In this document: positions 57,131-64,000 of the stretch, piece after piece
How the letters are laid out: each line of letters begins with the position of its first letter
Position numbering within the stretch: position 1 is the stretch's first letter
Source: Rana temporaria
Taxonomy: Eukaryota > Chordata > Amphibia > Anura > Ranidae
Direction: 5' to 3'
DNA: 64,000 nucleotides
NCBI RefSeq assembly: GCF_905171775.1
Contig: NC_053490.1
Location: 32,636,506-32,700,505 of the forward strand
Position numbers and translations under genes: made by a program
Notes under the pieces: model-generated
Databases searched by the model: none
Told to the model about the DNA's origin: nothing
Seen by the model: the letters and a program-made list of their open reading frames with translations, nothing else

Positions 57131-57946
57131 ACCCTCTGTCCACATGCGCATTAACCCCTAAAAATATTAACTGCAGGGGATCTCAGCTACTGCATATGTA
57201 AGGCACGGTGGTTCCATCCACAAAGTGAGCATGATATGTAGTGCGCACATCTTTAGAGCTGGGGTCTCGAAGGGAACTACAGACCATGGGCAGGGTGAAC
57301 AGTGTCCCAAAATCATAATGTTGGTAAGTATGGTAATGCAGCCATGCCTATATTTTGCCACAGAAAGCTGCACATCATTTGACCCAGCATGTCCCGTCAT
57401 TCTCAAGTTCTAAATTTGGCGGGCATGCATTAGAGCTCCATTACACCTACGTGTTGCGGCAGTATGCATGTTACAGATTAAGGAGCTGAAACAGTTACTG
57501 TTTGTGCTTTCCTTCTATAGGAACAAGTATGCTAATAGCAGTATTGTTACACATCCATAGAGAAAAGAGGTTTCTGCAAAATGTGCTATGAGTAAAAATG
57601 GGAAACCAAGTGAAGGCTGCGGCCTGCACCTCCAAGGTCTCATCATAACTGATAATTGTGCAATGCACGAGCTGTGTTTATCACAAAGAAGGAACAAATT
57701 GTTTTGACGTAAGGATGTTATCCTTGTACGGTCCTTTCCTGAAGTTACCTGACCTGAGGTGTATGGAGAGGTCAGGCAATGGGTGTATATAAAGTGCACC
57801 TGTCATGTATCCACAATACAGGCAGATATTGCTTTTCTCTAGCAAAGTGATCTGCATAAAGAAGTAGTATTGCTTAGATTCAGCATAAAGCAGGGGTCAG
57901 CAACCTTTTTCCACTTACGGTCCAGATTCAATGTATGTGAATGCAC
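57131..57946. other. No gene seen
   Basis: Unassigned. No frame exceeds about 100 codons with recognisable features. Confidence 0.5.
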
Positions 57947-58482
57947 TCTGGCCCCCATTAAATTACACAGCCCCCACACCTCTGGGCCACTTTACATTAC
58001 ACAGCCCCTGTACCTCTGAACTCCTTTATATTACACAAACCCCCTGCACCTCTGGACCCGTTTACATTACACAGCTCCGTATCTCTGTACCCCTTTACAT
58101 TACACAGCCCCCACACCTCTGGCCCCCATTGCATTACACAGCCCCACACCTCTGGGCCACTTTACATTACACAGCCCCTGTACCTCTGAACTCCTTTATA
58201 TTACACAAACCCCCTGCACCTCTGGACCCGTTTACATTACACAGCTCCGTATCTCTGTACCCCTTTACACTACACAGCCCCGTATCTCTTGACCCCTTTA
58301 CATTACACAACCCCCCTGCACCTCTGGACCTGTTTACATTACACAGCCCCGTATCTCTGTACCCCTTTACACTACACAGCCCCGTATCTTTTGACCCCTT
58401 TACATTACATAGCCCCGCACCTCTGACTCCCTTTACCTTACACACCCCCCCTCACCTCTGGGCCCCCTTACATTACACAGCA
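57947..58482. repeat. Minisatellite (TTTACATTACACAGCCCC...)
   Basis: Units of about 33-36 bp, CCTTTACATTACACAGCCCC plus GTATCTCTGTA or CACCTCTGGAC. A block of about 120 bp at 57972 is repeated at about 58143, a second-level duplication. The open plus-strand frame is a repeat artefact. Confidence 0.92.
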
Positions 58483-58559
58483 ACAACAGAAAAAATACAC
58501 ATTCCTGAATAAAAAAAAAGGAAAGTTAGGTAAAAAAAAATGTATAATGAGAAGGATGA

Positions 58560-59670
58560 TGTTTTGCCAAGTAAATACCGTATTTATCGGCGTATACCGC
58601 GCACGATAAAAGCCGATTCCAGCTTTGTACAGGTCTCCGACTAGCTGGCTGGTCGCTTAGGCCTCCTAGTCGGACAGGAGAGCCCGGGAGAGCCATGGGG
58701 GGGGGGACATTCCCTTCCGCTGCTTAACATAACAGCCGAGTGGCTTCTTAGCCGCATCGGTTGTTATCCCAAGAAAGCCAACTGCCGGCTCTAAAAAACA
58801 GTACATTTTTGCAAAGGACACAGTACACTAACTAACAATACTTGGAGCTGTGGTATTAGTATGAGAACACCAGCAATTGTAGTCAGGTAGCTTTAGGTGC
58901 ACACTGTGCAAAGGACACTAAAACTGAATACTGGAGGTCCCTGCCTGTATCTGTATCAGAACACCAGCAATTGTATTCAGGTAAGCTTTAGGTGCACACT
59001 GTGCAAGGGACACTAAAGCTGAATCCTGGTGGTCCCTGCCTGTATTTGTATGAGAACACCAGCAATTGTATTCAGGTAAGATTTAGGTGCACACTGTGCA
59101 GAGGACACAGTACACTAAGTGAAAATACCGCAGCTAGCACAATCGCCTGCCTGCCTGTCAGTATATTATGAAGAGAATAACAGGAACAGTTCTAGCTAAA
59201 CTGAATACAGTGTATAAATATATATACAACACCTGGGATGCATATATATCCTCTACATACTGTAAATGCAGCCAACTGACTCACCTGCCTGCTCTATCTA
59301 AATCAAATTAAATGGCACTGTCTCTCGCTCACTCTCTCTATCTCTCAGCACGCCGGAACACACTACACAAGGCAGACTTCCAGGCGGCCTTATATAGTGT
59401 GGGGCGTGTACTAAATCCCCTGAGGCATAATTGGCCAAAGCCACCTTGGCTTTGGCCAATTATGGCTCTGTGTACAGACGGCGCTGTGATTGGCCAAGCA
59501 TGCGGGTCATAGTGCATGCTTGGCCAATCATCAGCCAGTAATGCACTGCGATGCCGCAGTGAATTATGGGCCGTGACGCGCCACCCGAATTTGGCGTGAA
59601 CGGCCCTTAACGTTCGCAATTCGACGAACGGTCGAACATACGATGTTCGAGTCGAAGCTCATCCCTAGTT
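58560..59670. repeat. Complex repeat ending ...CATCCCTAG
   Basis: Starts with CCGTATTTATCGGCGTATACC, holds a three-copy tandem repeat of about 95 bp (58863-59115), a CT-rich tract and two perfect palindromes. It ends TTCGAGTCGAAGCTCATCCCTAG. I recognise the end as a common frog repeat but cannot name the family. Confidence 0.55.
59427..59530. repeat. Two adjacent perfect palindromes with ATTGGCCA arms
   Basis: Stem 1: arms 59427-59443 and 59447-59463 (17 bp, 3-base loop). Stem 2: arms 59487-59503 and 59514-59530 (17 bp, 10-base loop). Each arm holds ATTGGCCA or TGGCCAAT, a CCAAT-box sequence. Confidence 0.93.
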
Positions 59671-61211
59671 ACCTCCCTTCTGAAGGGGAAGCGAGGTGGA
59701 GCTGTCTGGGGTGTTTTAAAGAGCCCTGACCAATCGCCAACCTGGATTGGCAGGGTACAGGCCCTAAAGTCAGCCCAGCTGGGGAGGAGTTGTTCAGGTG
59801 GAAGGACTGGAGATGGAGTATTAGGCTATCGGGGCCTTTGTGGAAGAAGGGGGGGTGACCTTGGACCAGGGGCTCGGAGCTGAACAGGAACCCCATACAA
59901 CCCAAGGAGTATCCTGAACAGGAGCAGGAGAGATCAGCGAGGAATACTGCTGGGCAAGTCTCCAGGAGGGATGCATCAGGTGTCGGCGAGTGGCAGGTAC
60001 AGTCGGGAGAGACATGCCGGACAGGAGTGGGAGGTAGTCAGAGATGGATGTAGAGCCAGCAGGAGAGACTGGTGTTACTGGCAGTGAAGTCAGGCTGCTG
60101 CAGCCAGGAGGTTGACCACGTGTCCCGGATTGCCCAGGACATTCCCGCATTTTGCAGGTCTGTCCCGAGCACATTCATTCCAGGACAATACAGTGTCCCA
60201 GAATGAAACTTGACACAGCCACGTCCCCGGGCCAATCTGATGCCCCCAAAAAAGGCCGCCACATCCCTGCTTTACTCACTGACAGTACTTGTCCTGGCCA
60301 GGAATGCCTGGAGAAGCACAATTCTGCCCCCTGCTTGGGATTGGAGATATCATAAAACCTGCCTCTTGTGTCCAATCACTGTGCTGTGATTCGTTACACC
60401 ACAAGCTGATTTTTGGGAAGGGAGGGGGAAGGGAGGGGGAAGGGAGGGTGTCCCTGAATGGTAGTTTGGAAATGTGGTCACCCTAGCTGCCAGGGTCTGC
60501 AAAGGGCTGACTGGGATCAGTAGTCCACCAAAAAGGGCAGCTAACACTTAGTGTTTTTTTGCTACACTATAGGGACCCGCCGTCCCTGCCTGTTATAAGG
60601 TACTCTTTGCTAAGGCCCGGCTGGAACCAGAGTTAAACCTAGTCATGTGCTAGCTGCACCTGAAGAATTGTTATGAAGGGAGAAGGAGAGATAGTCTGCA
60701 GCAAGTGTTGTGCAGGAGGAGAATATCTGAATTGTCCCAAACCATGCAAGAATCATTTTCTGGGCATCCCATGAACTCCTTAACCCCATCCAAATTCTAA
60801 TCCCTCAATAAAACACCAAAAAAAGCTGATAGACTTGGTCTTTGCTTTGGAGTGTCTGGAAGTAAATGCTGGGCGGGCAGGGTTACAGGTGGACCACAAT
60901 TACTCAGCAGACCTTACGGGGGTAACGCTACATAAGTAATAGTCATAAATAATTATCATAGCTAAAAAATATTATGGGGAATAAAAAAAAGTTGACAGTC
61001 TGAAGTTGTGAATCTCCTCACATGTGGGACATTATTTCTGAGATCCTGAGGTAATGCCTAAAATTGCATAGTAGGAAGAGAACTTGATATTTCCAGCCAT
61101 GTGTATAGCGCGAGGATTCTAAGGACAGGCCAGCTGTAATACACACTGCAGCACAGTAAAAACAGACGGGTGTGTTGTGCTGTGGGAAGGAGTCTGATCA
61201 CTTAAATAAGC
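59671..61211. other. No gene identified
   Basis: A TAGCGTTACCCCC-type sequence near 60915-60935, on the minus strand, resembles an LTR edge but lacks a partner. CCACGTGTCCCGGA (60116) and ATGTGGTCACCCT (60472) may bound a small degraded element. No coding gene is supported. Confidence 0.4.
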
Positions 61212-61215
61212 TTAA

Positions 61216-61465
61216 CCACTTAACCCCCGGACCATATTGCTGGTCAAAGACCAGAGCACTTTTTGCGATTCGGCACTGCGTCGCTTTAACTGACAATTGC
61301 GCAGTCGTGCGACGTTGCTCCCAAACAAAATTGGTGTTCTTTTTTCCCCACAAATAGAGCTTTCTTTTGGCGGTATTTGATCGGCTCTGTGGTTTTTAGT
61401 TTTTGCGTTATAAACAAAAATATAGCGACAATTTAAAAAAAATTAATATTTTTTACTTTCCACTT
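61216..61465. mobile_element. TTAA-type MITE, left half
   Basis: TTAA (61212-61215) then CCACTTAACCCCCGGACC, and CCCCACAAATAGAGCTTTC as in 44502-45487. It breaks off near 61465 with no right end. Confidence 0.78.
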
Positions 61466-61756
61466 TTTTTTCCAGTACTAGGCTCCACTAATTAATTCTG
61501 TCCAGTGCGCATGGAGCAGTCTCCTGTCTGCCCCACCCCCTCTGCGTGTGTCGGCTCTTTTCCCATCGGCGGTGTGATGAGAGGCTTCTGGGTTGGCCGG
61601 AGATGCTGCCAATCATCCTGTGCACTCCCAGAAATGCTCTCCTAGTGCCACCCTCCAAGTGACCAAAGATGCCATGTATGCCCCGCCCCCCTGTAATCTG
61701 CTTCTGCTCCCAGCGCACCCGAGTTACATGGCTCTATTGGACAAGTACTGATCTAT

Positions 61757-62125
61757 GGGGACACCTGATGTAGGGGGGCTCTGATGGGGGACACCTGCTG
61801 TGGGGGGGGGCTCTGATGGGGACACCTGCTGTGGGGGGCTCTGATGGGGGACACCTGCTGTGGGGAGGGGCTCTGATGGGGGACACCTGCTGTGGGGGGC
61901 TCTGATGGGGGACACCTGCTGTGGGGGGGCTCTGATGGGGGACACCTGCTGTGGGGGGCTCTGATGGGGGACACCTGCTGTGGGGGGGCTCTGATGGGGG
62001 ACACCTGCTGTGGGGGGCTCTGATGGGGGGACACCTGCTGTGGGGGGGCTCTGATGGGGGACACCTGCTGTGGGGGGCACTGATGGGGGGACACCTGCTG
62101 GGGGAGACTCTGATGGGGGACACTA
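61757..62125. repeat. Minisatellite (GGGGGACACCTGCTGTGGGG)
   Basis: About eleven units of 31-34 bp, CTCTGATGGGGGACACCTGC plus TGTGGGGGG with variable G-run length. Open frames on the minus strand are repeat products. Confidence 0.93.
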
Positions 62126-62459
62126 ATGAAGACTTAGGGGAGCATCTTTGTGTTTGAGTCGTAGCCATAGAAACATTTGTAAAGGGGAGGAGTTAGTCCA
62201 TGTGGGGGCACCAAAAATATTTCTGCACCCAGGCGTCTGTGACTCTAGGATCGGCCCTGTGCAGCTACACTAATTACAGTCAGCCAGTAACTTAAGCTAC
62301 TTAACCTAGTACCCATCTAGGAGGTCCTTGTAGAAGGTCCTGAGCATTGTATTGGATTATTTTGTGTAATGTGACTAATACATTTGGAAATATATTTTTT
62401 ATACCTACGCTTTAACTTTATACCCAGGGGTGCCATCCTAGAAAGTCCCTGGTTCTCAC
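62126..62459. other. No gene seen
   Basis: Unassigned spacer before the hAT-like element. Confidence 0.45.
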
Positions 62460-62467
62460 CTTGTAAC

Positions 62468-63282
62468 CAGGGCCGCCATCAGGGGGGTACAGGCAGTACA
62501 CCTGTAAGGGACCCGGAGGTTCCCAGCGGACCGGAGGCCCACAGGGCTCCAGGTGGCAACCCCCCCTTTTTTCTTTTTTTTTTATAAAAAAATATATATA
62601 TATTTTTTAATATATTTGTATTTTATTTTTTATTAAAGGGACAATTTTTTTTTTTAGAGGTCCGGAGGTCCCCAGGGGCCCGGATGGCAACCCCCCTTTT
62701 TTTATTTATTTTTTATAAAAATATATATATTTTTTTTAATATATTTTTATTTTATTTTTTATTAAAGGGACAATTTTTTTTTTAGGGGTCCGTATGTCCC
62801 CAGGGGCCCGGAGATCCCCAGGGCCCCGGATGACAACCCCCCTTTTTTTTATAAAAAACATTTATATATATTTTTTATTTCTTTTATTTTTTATTTTTAT
62901 ATATATATATTTTTTTATAAATGTTTATTTTTTTATATATTTTTTTTATTTATTTTTTATTAAAGGGCCTAGAGATTTTTTTTTTTATTAAAGGGCCCAT
63001 AGGTCCCCAGGGCCCCAGATGGCAACCCCCTTTTAAAAAAAAAAAATATATATATATATTTTTTTTATTTCTTTTTTTCTTTTTATTAATGGGCCCAGAG
63101 GCCCCCAGGGCCCCCCTTTTTTATATATATTTTTCTTTATTTCTTATTTTTTTGTAAAGGGCCCCCCGCTTCTCAATTTGCGGCACCCCCCCCCGCCTTC
63201 TCAATTTCAGGCGGCAGCACCCCCCCTCCCCCCCATGCCTGAAGTTGTGTAAGGGGCCCCATAATTCCTGATGGCGGCCCTG
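62468..63282. mobile_element. hAT-like element, sister of 12502-13711
   Basis: Ends CAGGGCCGCCATCAGG and CCTGATGGCGGCCCTG; CTTGTAAC at 62460-62467 and 63283-63290. It has the same GGGCCC/AT-run modules as the first copy, in the opposite orientation. No transposase. Confidence 0.93.
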
Positions 63283-63290
63283 CTTGTAAC

Positions 63291-64000
63291 CATTTGTTGG
63301 TTTAGAGTGATGGCATTGTAGGTCCTTTGCCTATTGTCAATCTGCTTCCATCCACCCTCTCCTTTAAACCTAGGACAGGAAGCATGTTAGGACTACAGAA
63401 TTGCCCCCCCCCCCCTCCAACTACCAACCAGGTAATTTTCAGCAGGAGGTTGGTCGAGTATACTGAACCAAAGCAAATATCAAAGCTATGTTCCCTGCAT
63501 GGAATTCAGATTTCTAGTTTCAATGTAGTGTCCCTTTCAATTGATTAGAAATAATAATTGCCACTGTGTTTTACTCAAGAATAGAATTTATTTGCGTTGG
63601 TATTATCTGGTTACACCATATAATCCAGAGAGCCAATCTTTGAAAAGGACAATAGAGTGGGTCAGACAGTGAATTGCAGGGGCTGTAAAAAATGTAAAAA
63701 CAGAATAACAGACATATAATAAATGATGCCTTCATACAGCTAACATATATATTGATTCACTTATTAAATGTGTTTATAATAAAGACACATAATTACCTAA
63801 AATCTGTATTTATTTTTGCCTCCCAAAATTTCCCCCGTGTTCATTAGGTGGTTATACAAGCGCAGAAGAGTTCAAATGCTAAAAGAAGGGGCAACATTCT
63901 GACCTTTTTAGTGGTTGTGTGTCTAAAAATGCAGATCTTCCCAGCTGCTGCAAGTATCGCACACATGGGTGTGTAAAGAACGTGCTCCCCCACTGCACGC
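63291..64000. other. No gene seen
   Basis: Unassigned sequence to the end of the window. Confidence 0.5.

Noticed and set aside
57931..58512. 193-codon plus-strand frame
   Set aside because: Translation of the 33-36 bp minisatellite. No start context, domain or conservation evidence.
60110..60935. LTR or DNA element bounded by CCACGTGTCCC and GGTAACGCTACA
   Set aside because: Edges could not be paired and no target duplication was visible.
61724..62168. Proline-rich minus-strand frames
   Set aside because: Produced by the GGGGGACACCTGC minisatellite.

Overview
The window looks like anuran (frog) genomic DNA, most likely a ranid or a related large-genome neobatrachian. That is an inference from the repeats: abundant TTAA-flanked elements starting CCACTT, Tx1/L1-like LINEs, a Penelope-like element, CAG-ended hAT-like elements, Tc1 elements and very CpG-rich MITEs. 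I recognised no host protein-coding gene, tRNA or rRNA. Every convincing protein reading frame belongs to a mobile element, and most other long open frames are minisatellites that happen to lack stops.

Layout. 0-8.1 kb: an AT-rich satellite of about 155-190 bp units. It was invaded by a CpG-rich MITE that was then copied with the array in a block of about 1.42 kb, by a TTAA-flanked element of about 3 kb carrying a 24-bp minisatellite, and by a nearly intact Tc1-like transposon (6407-7971). 8.1-17.1 kb: a 5'-truncated LINE with a 16-bp target duplication, a deep nest of insertions (10.38-14.57 kb), then separate MITEs. 17.1-21.8 kb: three hAT-like elements with perfect 8-bp duplications, a minisatellite and LINE fragments. 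21.8-30.4 kb: a complete Penelope-like retroelement (PLE) on the minus strand, with apparently identical 1034-bp pseudo-LTRs. Each pseudo-LTR carries a hammerhead ribozyme. The RT/GIY-YIG frame is split by a 2.6-kb hAT-like insertion. 32.6-38.5 kb: a long Tx1/L1-like LINE with one frameshift in ORF2. 39.8-43.0 kb: a Tc1 relic holding a solo LTR, a MITE and a hAT-like element. 43.0-50.5 kb: Harbinger-like, TTAA-type, mariner-like and CpG-rich MITEs and a disrupted LTR. 50.9-64 kb: a solo LTR, further MITEs, several minisatellites and another hAT-like element.

How the parts relate. The elements record insertions into insertions, and many target-site duplications can still be read, so local relative ages can be ordered. 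The PLE is the most complete system: a protein with a tyrosine/glycine/RG-rich tail, an RT-endonuclease frame in the -1 phase, and paired self-cleaving ribozymes in the repeats. The hAT-like element later split its polymerase frame without changing the downstream phase. Tc1 copies at 12.5 and 39.8 kb are one family, while the copy at 6.4 kb is a different, DD37E-type family. Boundaries set by visible duplications are exact to a base or two. Other boundaries are approximate.
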